From: Salvelinus alpinus
Taxonomy: Eukaryota > Chordata > Actinopteri > Salmoniformes > Salmonidae
Direction of reading: 5' to 3'
Assembly (NCBI RefSeq): GCF_045679555.1
Contig: NC_092115.1
Coordinates: 36,340,728 to 36,404,727, forward strand
DNA length: 64,000 nucleotides
Every line of letters starts with the position of its first letter. Positions within the stretch are counted from its first letter, which is position 1. The position numbers were made by a program, and so were the translations under genes. Below the pieces are notes generated by a model. That model was not told the origin of the DNA, did not search any database, and was given only the letters and a program-made list of their open reading frames with translations. Below are positions 16,628 through 26,039 of the stretch, piece by piece.

Positions 16628-16968
16628 GAGGGCTCTAAAGTGCGAAATATTTTGCTGTGCAACCACAAGTTTTATTTTGGCTGCAATGTGCTCCTAGGAA
16701 AAAATCTCCCAGATAATAATTGTTGTAAGGATTCATGTTGTAATGTTATTTCCAAGTGTCCTAGAGAAAAACAGCGAGTGCAGATTTGATAGTGTCATCC
16801 TTGCACCATTACTACAGCAAAAACGACTTATACAGCAAATGACTTATAGCCCAACCATCAAAAGATCTGACCCATATTACCGGCGCAACATTTTTTAATT
16901 CCTATACATTTTACATTCATAAACCATGTCATGGGCCATTCTAAACCTACTCGCACGTCGTTAACCAT

Positions 16969-19050
16969 TTGTTTACACTTAGTCTTGTTACCTCATTGGC
17001 TAGCTACCTAACAACCTGTATATCCAAACATTTGGGGGCACAGAAAGAAAATAAAAGGGATAGCTTCTTCAGGAGATCAATGATCATAGCAATGAATGAA
17101 GGACAGGTCTCTTGCATATCATCAAAATACATTTGTAAAGAGATGTACTGCATCTCAATATGTAAAAGTGCTTTTACACAATGGAATATGTTCTGCATCG
17201 CGTCCAACAACAATATTGACGAATATGCTGATTCGGTGAGCGAGTTCATTAGGAAGTGCATTGACGATGTTGTACCCACAGCAACGATAAAAACATTCCC
17301 AAACCAGAAACCGTGGATTGACGGCAGCATTCGCGTGAAACTGAAAGCGCGAACCACTGCTTTTAACCAGGGCAAGGTGACCGGAAGCATGACCGAATAC
17401 AAACAGTGTAGCTATTCTCTCCGCAAGGCAATCAAACAGGCTAAGTCCCAGTACAGAGACAAAATCGAGTCGCAATTCAACAGCTCAGACACAAGAGGTA
17501 TGTGGCAGGGTCTACAGTCAATCACGGATTACAAAAAGAAAACCAGCCCCGTCGCGGACCAGGATGTCTTGCTCCCAGACAGGCTAAACAACTTTTTTGC
17601 CCGCTTTGAGGACAATACAGTGCCACTGACACGGCCCCCTACCAAAACCTGCGGGCTCTCCTTCACTGCAGCCGAGGTGAGTAAAACATTTAAACGTGTT
17701 AACCCTCGCAAGGCTGCAGGCCCAGACGGCATTCCCAGCCGCGTCCTCAGAGCATGCGCAGACCAGCTGGCTGGTGTGTTTACGGACATATTCAATCAAT
17801 CCTTATCCCAGTCTGCTGTTCCCACATGCTTCAAGAGGGCCACCATTGTTCCTGTTCCCAAGAAAGCTAAGGTAACTGAGCTAAACGACTACCGCCCCGT
17901 AGCACTCACTTCCGTCATCATGAAGTGCTTTGAGAGACTAGTCAAGGACCATATCACCTCCACCCTACCGGACACCCTAGACCCACTCCAATTTGCTTAC
18001 CGACCCAATAGGTCCACAGACGACGCAATCGCAACCACACTGCACACTGCCCTAACCCATCTGGACAAGAGGAATACCCATGTGAGAATGCTGTTCATCG
18101 ATTACAGCTCAGCATTTAACACCATAGTACCCTCCAAACTCGTCATCAAGCTCGAGACCCTGGGTCTCGACCCCGCCCTGTGCAACTGGGTCCTGGACTT
18201 CCTGACGGGCCGCCCCCAGGTGGTGAGGGTAGGTAACAACATCTCCACCCCGCTGATCCTCAACACTGGGGCCCCACAAGGGTGCGTTCTGAGCCCTCTC
18301 CTGTACTCCCTGTTCACCCACGACTGCGTGGCCATGCACGCCTCCAACTCAATCATCAAGTTTGCGGATGACACTACAGTGGTAGGCTTGATTACCAACA
18401 ACGACGAGACGGCCTACAGGGAGGAGGTGAGGGCCCTCGGAGTGTGGTGTCAGGAAAATAACCTCACACTCAACGTCAACAAAACAAAGGAGATGATTTT
18501 GGACTTCAGGAAACAGCAGAGGGAGCACCCCCCTATCCACATCGACGGGTCAGTAGTGGAGAAGGTGGAAAGTTTTAAGTTCCTCGGTGTACACATCACG
18601 GACAAACTGAATTGGTCCACCCACACAGACAGCGTTGTGAAGAAGGCGCAGCAGCGCCTCTTCAACCTCAGGAGGCTGAAGAAATTCGGCTTGTCACCAA
18701 AAGCACTCACAAACTTCTACAGATGCACAATCGAGAGCATCCTGTCGGGCTGTATCACCGCCTGGTACGGCAACTGCTCCGCCCACAACCGTAAGGCTCT
18801 CCAGAGGGTAGTGAGGTCTGCAGAACGCATCACCAGGGGCAAACTACCTGCCCTCCAGGACACCTACACCACCCGATGTCACAGGAAGGCCATAAAGATC
18901 ATCAAGGACAACAACCACCCAAGCCACTGCCTGTTCACCCCGCTATCATCCAGAAGGCGAGGTCAGTACAGGTGCATCAAAGCAGGGACCGAGAGACTGA
19001 AAAACAGCTTCTATCTCAAGGCCATCAGACTGTTAAACAGCCACCACTAA
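16969..19050 (+). CDS. LINE reverse transcriptase frame, 693 codons, first ~70 codons not LINE
   Basis: This frame codes for a non-LTR reverse transcriptase that would copy LINE RNA onto nicked chromosomal DNA. The RT-like homology starts near residue 70 with WNMFCIASNNN. It continues with KAAGPDGIPSRVLRACADQL (RT block 1-2), [42 protein letters not shown] (first catalytic Asp region), TGAPQGCVLSPLLYSLF and the active site FADD at residues 465-468 (18361-18372). The thumb and carboxy terminus close with LKAIRLLNSHH. No stop interrupts the RT domain, unlike the other copies here. Codons before about residue 70 derive from the hAT-like element upstream, so the annotated ATG is only the first in frame. 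The endonuclease is missing, so autonomous movement is not expected. Confidence 0.85.
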   Translation: MFTLSLVTSLASYLTTCISKHLGAQKENKRDSFFRRSMIIAMNEGQVSCISSKYICKEMYCISICKSAFTQWNMFCIASNNNIDEYADSVSEFIRKCIDDVVPTATIKTFPNQKPWIDGSIRVKLKARTTAFNQGKVTGSMTEYKQCSYSLRKAIKQAKSQYRDKIESQFNSSDTRGMWQGLQSITDYKKKTSPVADQDVLLPDRLNNFFARFEDNTVPLTRPPTKTCGLSFTAAEVSKTFKRVNPRKAAGPDGIPSRVLRACADQLAGVFTDIFNQSLSQSAVPTCFKRATIVPVPKKAKVTELNDYRPVALTSVIMKCFERLVKDHITSTLPDTLDPLQFAYRPNRSTDDAIATTLHTALTHLDKRNTHVRMLFIDYSSAFNTIVPSKLVIKLETLGLDPALCNWVLDFLTGRPQVVRVGNNISTPLILNTGAPQGCVLSPLLYSLFTHDCVAMHASNSIIKFADDTTVVGLITNNDETAYREEVRALGVWCQENNLTLNVNKTKEMILDFRKQQREHPPIHIDGSVVEKVESFKFLGVHITDKLNWSTHTDSVVKKAQQRLFNLRRLKKFGLSPKALTNFYRCTIESILSGCITAWYGNCSAHNRKALQRVVRSAERITRGKLPALQDTYTTRCHRKAIKIIKDNNHPSHCLFTPLSSRRRGQYRCIKAGTERLKNSFYLKAIRLLNSHH

Positions 19051-19587
19051 CATTTAGCGGCCGCTGCCAACATACTGACTCAACTCCAGCCACTTTAAAA
19101 ATGGGAATTGATGGAAATTATGTGAAAATGTACCACTAGCCACTTTAAACAATGCCACTTAATATAATGTTTACATACCCTACATTACCCATCTCATATG
19201 TATATACTGTACTCTATATCATCTACTGCATCTTGCCATCTTTATGTAATACATGTACCACTAGCCACTTTAAACTATGCCACTTTATGTTTACATACCC
19301 TACAGTACTCATCTCATATGTATATACCGTACTCTATACCATCTACTGCATCTGCCATGCCGTTCTGTACCACCACTCATTCATATATCTTTATGTACAT
19401 ATTCTTTATCCCTTTACACTTGTGTGTGTGTGTAAGGTAGTAGTTGTGGAATTGTTAGGTTAGATTACTTGTTGGTTATTACTGCATTGTCGGAACTAGA
19501 AGCACAAGCATTTCGCTACACTCGCATTAACATCTGCTAACCATGTGTATGTGACTAATAAAATTTGATTTGATTTGATTTGATTTA
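17178..19587 (+). mobile_element. L2-like LINE (family A), 5'-truncated, open reverse transcriptase
   Basis: The LINE starts within the region between the endonuclease and RT domains (AATGGAATATGTTCTGCATCG). It ends with AATAAAATTTGATTTGATTTGATTT, a short-repeat tail typical of CR1/L2-type LINEs. The 3' UTR contains a roughly 125-bp tandem duplication (19131-19255 and 19256 to about 19375). The apurinic endonuclease domain is absent, so the copy is 5'-truncated. Confidence 0.9.
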
Positions 19588-19854
19588 ATATTCCACAAAT
19601 GACTTCGTAATGTAAATGACATTCATATCAACATTTGAGCTTTTATAGTAAACTAATGTCTTTACAGTGTTACATTTTAGTTTATAGAGCACAACATGTG
19701 CTTCAAAAGGAGCTAGAATTAATATAGGCCCAATATAGGCTGTATCTTAATCACTTTCACAAATATTATTTTCTGGTGCTCCTAAATTTTACGTGGTGCT
19801 CCTAACTTTTTTAAGTTGGTGCTACCAATTAATTGTTTTTAATATAGAGCCCTG

Positions 19855-20454
19855 TACATATTAACTGTAGTCATTCTCCAATATAATTTGTCATTTTCTT
19901 CCCTGGATTGTTTTTTCTCCTTTTTTGCTTGTTTCGGTTATTTTGTGACCTCTTTATAGAACATGCTATGTTCCCAGGCCCAGCTATTTGAAGCTCATAG
20001 TTTTGGTCATCCAACATTTCTTTCTGTTCCAACTCAAGCAGCTCAGACACTGTTCCCACTTACATTTCCACAATGGCAGGGTCCTAGGGGCCAGACCATA
20101 GCCGTCCTACACTCTGCCCGCACTCCAGTTGCCTCTGGCACCATCACTGCATGCTTTGTGTGCTGGTCTGGCAGAGGATCAGGGAAACCCCACAGTCTCT
20201 CCATGGAGAATGCAGAAAGAACACCCTCTCAAGTATGTTACAGACTGTTCTGCATCACTTCATTGGTGGTGAATAGGCCTACACACACGCACACACACAG
20301 CAGCCTTGAGACATGTTGCATTTGCCGTAGCCAGTGTTACAGTTACAACAACATGACACACATCTTCTTTGTGGTTGTGGTTGTGTCTTTTACAACAGAC
20401 AACGATGATGAGAATTGTAGTGAGAGGATAAATGAAATCCTTACTTCCCAAGTC
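19855..20454. other. No supported gene
   Basis: A 182-codon plus frame (19963-20511) crosses this stretch but shows no domain. It is rich in Ser/Thr/Val and ends inside a LINE tail. I see nothing else that I can name. Confidence 0.5.
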
Positions 20455-20514
20455 AAAGCAAATCAGAATCACCTTTATTCGCCAAATACATTTGCATGTA
20501 CAGGAATTTGACTT

Positions 20515-21188
20515 TGTCACGCCTACTCCTGCTCCCTCTCTCCGGTTGTTGACGTCACCGCTCTACCAACCACCGGCCCTGGCAACATCATTACGCACAC
20601 CTGGTCATCATTTTCTCCATTATTACTTGCACTTTATTTAGCCCTCAGTTGACATCAGTTATTAGGTAGCATTGTTTTCTCTTATGTTGTCACGACTTCA
20701 ACCGAGGCAGGCTCTCCTTCCCGTTCGGGTGGCGCTCGGCGGTCGTCGTCACCGGCCTACTAGCTGCCACTGACTCTTTTTCCTCCCCCTCCTTATGTGT
20801 TTATTTGTATCACCTGTGTTCAGTTAATTGTTAATTAGTGTGGCTTTATTAGTCAGCCAGCCCGGACGCTTCTTTGTGCGGGATTGTTTCATTGTGGCTT
20901 TTGGATTTCGGGAGTGGATGTTATTATTGTGGACTGGGTTTGTTTATCGTGTCGTTGGACCGTTGTGTGTGACACCCAGTACGTCCGTGTTGGACATTGT
21001 GTTTGCAAGTTGAGTATTAAAAGACTCAACATATTGAAGCTCTGCTGTTCCTGCGTCTGACTTCGCACCTCCCGACACTCAGATCGTTACATATGTTCAG
21101 TACGCTTCTCATGTTTGTTCATCTGTATCGGTTCATTATTAAACTCACCTTCTTCACCTGCTTCCTGACTCCTAGCGTATACGTTACA
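20515..21188 (+). mobile_element. Outer solo LTR with perfect 5-bp target duplication
   Basis: Starts TGTCACGCCTACTCCTG and ends GCGTATACGTTACA (TG...CA). The pentamer GACTT is present immediately before (20510-20514) and after (21189-21193). A second LTR lies inside at 20688-21091; without it and its duplicated pentamer the outer LTR is about 265 bp. No internal region is present, so it arose by LTR-LTR recombination. Confidence 0.93.
20688..21091 (+). mobile_element. Inner solo LTR with perfect 5-bp target duplication
   Basis: A 404-bp LTR starting TGTCACGACTTCAACCG and ending CAGATCGTTACA. The pentamer TATGT flanks it at 20683-20687 and 21092-21096. Near its 3' end it has ATTAAAAGACTC, a possible weak poly(A) signal. 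It is younger than the outer LTR because it lies within it. Confidence 0.93.
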
Positions 21189-21561
21189 GACTTGGTGAAA
21201 TGGTACCACCACAATAAACAGAATATACAGAAAGACAGGATATACAAACAAGTATAGAAGCAGAGTTTACACAATTCCACATGCAGTATGTACACTATGT
21301 AAACTTTAAGCGAAGAACTACAAGCGTCACCATAAACACTAAGCTACATTATAAATGATGTACATGTATGAAGAGATGTATAAATAAATAGACATTTACA
21401 GGATGATGTGCGGTGGGGGAAACATGTATATGAACAAGTCAGGAGCATATAAGAATGTGTAGAGTGTGCATAGAGCAACGTGCAGTTCTAGGATGACAAT
21501 AGTGCAGGATGCATAGTCCGTGGATGAGTAGTGCAGAGTGCATAGTCCATTAATGAGAAGA

Positions 21562-21889
21562 TCATTGTGGTGGTGAGGGCCAAGGCAGGGGAAAGATGCT
21601 TTGGTCGTGATTCTCCTGAATAGTTTGCCAGAAGGGAGTCTTTGTAAGAGGTGGTGTCCAGAGTGGAAGGGGTCGGCAATGATGTTTCCCTGGAATCGTG
21701 CAGAACCTCATGGAGGGCAGGTCGCAGCCGCTGACCCTCTCAGCAGACCGGATAATCTGTTGCAGTTTGCCCTTGGACCAGACGGACACATTCCCAAACC
21801 AGACAGTGATTGTGGAGGTGAGGATGGACTCGATGATGGTTGTGTAGAACCAAATCAGTATTGTCCGTGAGAGTTTGAATTTAGGGGCA
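21562..21889 (-). pseudogene. LINE reverse transcriptase carboxy-terminal fragment
   Basis: The minus frame from 21789 reads MSVWSKGKLQQIIRSAERVSG and continues PSMRFCTIPGKHHCRPLPL. This matches the post-thumb region of L2/Rex1 reverse transcriptases (compare RKALQRVVRSAERI in the open copy at 18790-18830). Upstream codons reach 21889, where the LINE is broken off against the 27-bp-repeat relic. Catalytic blocks are absent. Confidence 0.75.
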
Positions 21890-22212
21890 CCACCCGGGTG
21901 TTACACCTGGGTGAGCCTTGACGGGCCGGCCAAGGCACTGGCGATGGACAAGCCGGCTGGGCGTGAAACCCAGACAAACCGGCAGAGGCGTGAGAGCCTA
22001 GCGAGCCGGCTGAGGCATAGGAGCCTGACGATCCAGCTAAGGCATGAAGGCCTGTCAATCCCACTGAGGCGTGGAAGCCCGATGATCCAGCAGAGGCGTA
22101 GCAGCCTGACGAGCCGGCTAGGCGTAAAAACCTGATGATCCATCTGAGGCCTGACGTGGCATGGGCGCCTTCTGAGCCAACCGGAGCAAGAAACCTCTCA
22201 AACCATCTAGGG

Positions 22213-23325
22213 CAGGGGTGTCAAACTCAAATACCCAGTGGGCCAAAATGTAAAACCTGAACAAAGTCGCGGGCCAACATTGAACAAATGAACCTTTTAA
22301 TATGGACCCAAACAAGTTTTGCTTTAACATTGAATATGGAACAAGCATCGCTTATTACCATACAATATATAATTTAATAGTGGAGACATGCAAAATCGAA
22401 TTTCAAATGAAAAAACACATCAATGGCATTCATTTATTAAATAAATAAAATTTAAATAAAAATCGTATGCCTCTTTTCTATTTGCAGCCTTCTGATTTAA
22501 ATACCAAAATAAACTTTTTCCAGATGCGTCGCAGCTCTCATCCACAGCGAGGGAGAACGCAACGAAATCTTTTCCCTTTTCCATCAGCTGGTCATACAGA
22601 TTGGTGGCAAGATCACATGTGCGATCAGCTACTGTGTTCCTGCTCAGGCTCACGTTTGAAAATGCTTGCTTTTTCTCTGGGCATACGAGGTCACAAACTT
22701 TCATCATGCACTTTTTCACGAACTCTCCCTCATTAAAGGGCCGGGCTGATTTTGCGATCTCTGCTGCCACTATATAACTAGCCTTTACAGCAGCCTCACT
22801 TTGTGATGTGGCTTTTTTGAACATATTCTGTTGTGAAACCAAACTTCTTTTCATCTCCTCTACTTTCTGGCTCCTTTGAGTCATGTCCATGTCCTTGTAT
22901 TTGTCATGGTGTTTCGTTTCATAGTGTCGTCTAATGTTGTACTCCTTACTTACAGCCACGTTGACTCCACAAACAAGACAAACAGGTTTGTCTTTTACAT
23001 ATGTAAACAGATATTCTGCCTCCCACTTGTCCAGAAAGCTCCTGTTTTCTGCCTTTCTTTTCGCCATTTTTGGGAAGGGATAGCGCGCTGACAGTTGTAG
23101 CGTCTATGTTGCTATGACTACTGTCACAGAGGGCGTTTCTGGGTCCTGTCCTGATTGGCGCGCGAAAACAACAGCAGAGCATTATGGGATTCGTAGTATT
23201 AGCGGTGAATGCGCTGTATAATACCGGCGGGCCAGCTCTAGTAGTAATTTGGTATTGTCTCGCGGGCCAAATATAATTACCCCAAGGGCCAAATTTGGCC
23301 CGCGGGCCAGAGTTTGACACCCATG
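22213..23325 (-). mobile_element. hAT element with perfect 8-bp target duplication
   Basis: The termini are CAGGGGTGTCAAACTCAAAT and GAGTTTGACACCCATG, inverted repeats of the kind found in Charlie-like hAT families. The octamer ATCTAGGG occurs on both sides (22205-22212 and 23326-23333). At 1113 bp it is too short for a complete hAT transposase, so it is an internally deleted, non-autonomous copy. Confidence 0.95.
22420..23067 (-). pseudogene. hAT transposase amino-terminal part (BED-like zinc finger)
   Basis: An open frame of 215 codons starting MAKRKAENRSFLDKWEAEY. Residues 30-53 hold a C-x2-C ... H-x4-H finger (Cys30, Cys33, His48, His53), as in BED-type DNA-binding domains of hAT transposases and domesticated relatives such as ZBED5 and GTF2IRD2. 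A region resembling the start of the RNase H-like core follows, with FSLAVDESCD and a candidate first catalytic Asp near residue 176. After about residue 190 the sequence jumps to LNQKAANRKEAYDF, the usual carboxy terminus, so most of the catalytic and dimerisation domain is deleted. It might still bind the element ends; that is inference. Confidence 0.8.
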
Positions 23326-23573
23326 ATCTAGGGTGTGACAGAAACAGACAGAAACAGCGTCAGCACACGGATACACAATGACAAACGACAATCAATGCAG
23401 CAGCGGGGAACAGAGATGGGGAACTGACAAATATAGGGGAGGTAATAAACAGGTGATTGAGTCCAGGTGAGTCCAATAATATGCTGATGCGCATGACGGG
23501 GGGAAGGCAGGTGTGCATAATGATGGTGGCAGGAGTGCGCAATTCTGGGGGAAGAGCAGGAGCAGGCGTGACA

Positions 23574-23915
23574 ATAGGTAATTCATTATCATGTAATTAT
23601 ACATTCTTACCTTGTCAATTCAAAGTATTAATGCATGAGATTAACATGTTAACTTTGACAGCTCTATACATTTGAGGCAAATAGTGGACTGTAGAATAAA
23701 ATGTAAAAAAACATTTTTGCAGTATCAGCCTATCCCGTTATGGCTTGCATTCTGTCAGCCTATCTTGTTAAGGCTTGCAGTATCAGCCTATCCCTGTTAA
23801 GCCTGCGATAAGCTTCCACTGATCTCATCAGGGCTGCCTATATCTGAGGACCAGAAACCACAGGAGTCACACACACTCCTCACTCACACATGCTGATGTA
23901 CGTAAGCATAGAAAC
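23574..23915. repeat. Short imperfect tandem repeat and unique DNA
   Basis: Contains three imperfect copies of a roughly 30-bp unit beginning TCAGCCTATC (about 23725, 23755 and 23783). The rest shows nothing recognisable. Confidence 0.6.
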
Positions 23916-24180
23916 TGTGACAACTCTCTTCTAGGTTTGGAGAGTTTGTACACAAATTAAGCGGGAGACCGACACAAAATCACACCAGAGAGAGTTTTTT
24001 CCAACAGGACAGTACCTGAATATTTGTTTCTCTGGCCTGGACCGCCCCAGGCCATAGGCATGGTCGGTGATAGCAGGGTTCGGTACACAAATCGGGTTCT
24101 CGGTAGATCAGGGTCCAAAACAGCCAACAGGTAAGTACAAACATTCCAGGTCATACACCTTAAATCCAGCCGATATAAGC
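23916..24180 (-). repeat. 3' LTR of the gypsy element (shortened)
   Basis: Aligns base by base, with scattered substitutions, to the first 265 bp of the LTR at 32852 (GTACACAAATTAAGCGGGAG; TCGGTAGATCAGGGTCCAAA). Beyond about 24180 it no longer matches, so the LTR's U3 part has been lost or replaced. The many differences between the LTRs imply an old insertion. Confidence 0.85.
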
Positions 24181-24239
24181 TAAGAACCCTGGGACTAAAC
24201 ACGTCCCTCTGGCGGTTCATCCCAAATTATGATACAGTG

Positions 24240-25336
24240 GCCACCCCACTCACCGAAACCAACACTGGATTACAGCATAGAGCCTCCTGTAATGTTCTAA
24301 AAACTTTTGTGGCATTTTCATCCCATTTTACCATGATTGGCCCTCTGGCTCTAGTCATGTCGGTGAGTGGCCACTGTGGCATAATATGGGATGAACCGTC
24401 GGTAGTAACCTGTCAACCCTAAGAAGGCTCGAACCTGCTTCTTATTTACTGTTCTCGGCCATCTTCTAATTGCCTCGACCTTCTTAAGTTGGGGTTTGAT
24501 TAACCCTCTTCCCAAGGTGTATCCCAGATACTCGGTTTCCTCTAACCCCACGTAACACTTGGCATGGTTCGCTATGAGCCCTGCCTTCCTAAGGGCGTCT
24601 AGCACTGCCTGTAGCCGGGGCAAGTGGGATTCCCAATCTGGGCTGTAAGATCCCCACAACATCTAAATAAGCTGTGGCGTAAGCTCAGTGCAGTTTCAGG
24701 ACCTGGTCCGTTAGCCGTTGAAAGGTGGCTGGGGCCCCGTGTAAGCCGAATGGCATGACGTTGTATTGAAACTGTCAGGGTTGCAAAGGATGTATTTTCT
24801 TTGGCTCTGGGGGTCAGGGGAATTTGCCAGTAAAGTTTGGCTAGGTCCAGGGTCGTAATGTACCGTGCGTTACCAATTTTCTCCAATAGTTCATCTACAC
24901 AGGGCATGGGGTAGGCATCAAACTTGGAGATTTCATTTACCTTCCGAAAATCATTATAAAACCATCAAGACCCATCAGGCTTGGAGACCATCGTTATTGG
25001 GCTAGACCTCTTATTATGTGACTATTTGATCACTCCAGCCGCCAACATTTTCTCCACCTCCGCTCTGATCACGGCTCGTCGAGCGTCAAGTATCCGATAT
25101 GGCCTCATGCTTACTTTTCTCCCTGGTAGGGAAACAATATCATGAGCCGTAACCTCAGTTCGCTCTGGTATCCCTGAAAATACATCTCTGTTTTTCTGGA
25201 TCAAGGTCTTTACTTCCTGTACTTGTGCTGGGGACAGTGTAGGTGAAGCATGCTCTTCGGCTGCTTCCTGAGTGGGTGTGGGGTAAGTGAAAATGTGTGT
25301 TTCGCTCTCTCTCGATAGATCTGTTCCGGGGGCCAA
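24240..25336 (-). pseudogene. Gypsy reverse transcriptase pseudogene
   Basis: The RT copies the element's RNA into DNA. Segments in order: 25336-25022 (PAQVQEVKTLIQKNRDVFS, then KVSMRPYRILDARRAVIRAE), 24907-24599 (ARYITTLDLAKLYWQIPL, with the first catalytic Asp) and 24662-24351 (LIANHAKCYVGLEETEYLGY, KKQVRAFLGLTGYYRRFIP). The active-site motif, normally YLDD in this family, reads YLDV at about 24658-24669, so one catalytic Asp is gone. The frame shifts at least three times. The connection domain reaches about 24240, and no RNase H follows. Confidence 0.88.
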
Positions 25337-25365
25337 CGACCTGACTGTCGGATCCGATAATTAAC

Positions 25366-25935
25366 CTATTTTCTCCAGCACTTCATACTGGCTAAAGGTT
25401 TACACTCTACCGTGGGGACCAGCACCAATACCTTATCTTCCGGTTGAAATTCCCTCAGGGTAGCCTGCTGGTTATAAGTGTGTCGTTGGTGCTCTTGTGC
25501 TTGCCTTGTGTGCTCTCTTACTATGGGCGTGACTGTGGCTATCCTGTCTTGCATGGCCATGACATGCTCTACAACACTAGTATAAGGGGTGGACTGGTGC
25601 TCCCAGGTTTCCCGTGCGATGTCTAAGATTCCCCGAGGGTGACTCCCATATTACAGATCAAAGGGTAAAAACCCCACGAGGCTTGGGGAACCTCTTTAAT
25701 GGCAAACATCAGATACGGCAACATTAAATACCAGTTTTTCCCATCCTTATCGATTACCTTCCTGAGCATTAACTTCAGGGTGCAGTTGAATCTCTCAAAC
25801 AGCCCGTCCGTCTGAGGATGGTAAACCAATGTCCTCAACTGTTTCATGTGCCACAACTTGCAAAGGGCCGCCATAAGGGGAACATAAAGGGGGTCCCCTG
25901 GTCAGTAAGGATCTCTTTTGGAATCCCTACCCTGG
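25366..25935 (-). pseudogene. Gypsy integrase core second half and carboxy-terminal domain
   Basis: Starting at the TTAA insertion, the codons read into RVGIPKEILTDQGTP, which has the second catalytic Asp (codon 25901-25903). VYHPQTDGLFERFN follows, with the catalytic Glu (codon 25794-25796). Their distance is 107 bases, so one base has been lost from a normal D-35-E spacing. The carboxy-terminal part (25560-25366) includes TVTPIVREHTRQAQEHQRHT and VLVLVPTVECKPLA, an SH3-like integrase tail. The gene leads directly into the reverse transcriptase region. Non-functional. Confidence 0.85.
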
Positions 25936-26039
25936 TTAACTTCTTGAGAATACAGGGGGTGCTATTTTCCCATTAGCATAATTTGCTCTACAGATTAAAC
26001 TGCCTCTTATTCAATTATTGCTCTTACTATATGCATATA

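Larger units (their letters stand above)
16628..19854. mobile_element. hAT-like element (non-autonomous) split by a LINE
   Basis: The left end reads GAGGGCTCTAAA (16628) and the right end TATAGAGCCCTG (19854), forming short inverted repeats of the CAGGGCTCTA kind. The flanking octamers AACATAAT (16620-16627) and TACATATT (19855-19862) agree at six of eight positions, compatible with an aged 8-bp hAT duplication. The two halves (16628 to about 17177 and 19588-19854) encode no transposase that I can see. The LINE occupies the middle. Confidence 0.55.
20455..21889 (-). mobile_element. Rex1-like LINE 3' part, minus strand, interrupted by two nested solo LTRs
   Basis: The 3' end is at the left (AATCAGAATCACCTTTATTCGCC). 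The 3' UTR and the carboxy-terminal RT coding region follow to 21889. The LTR pair (20515-21188) sits in the 3' UTR. Removing it rejoins CAGGAATTT-GACTT-GGTGAAAT. Confidence 0.8.
21890..23573 (-). mobile_element. Relic of an LTR element with 27-bp internal repeats
   Basis: The right end is a roughly 240-bp LTR (23334-23573). Read on the minus strand it begins TGTCACGCCTGCTCCTGCTC and ends CTGTCACA. To the left lies about 315 bp of internal sequence (21890-22204) made mostly of diverged 27-bp units, for example GCGTGAGAGCCTAGCGAGCC, GCATAGGAGCCTGACGATCC and GCGTGGAAGCCCGATGATCC, starting near 21960. The left side is cut off against the Rex1-like LINE at about 21890, and the second LTR is missing. 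A hAT element is inserted at 22213-23325. Confidence 0.75.

Noticed and set aside
19963..20511. 182-codon plus frame
   Set aside because: No domain, biased composition, and it ends in a LINE tail. No splice or codon support.
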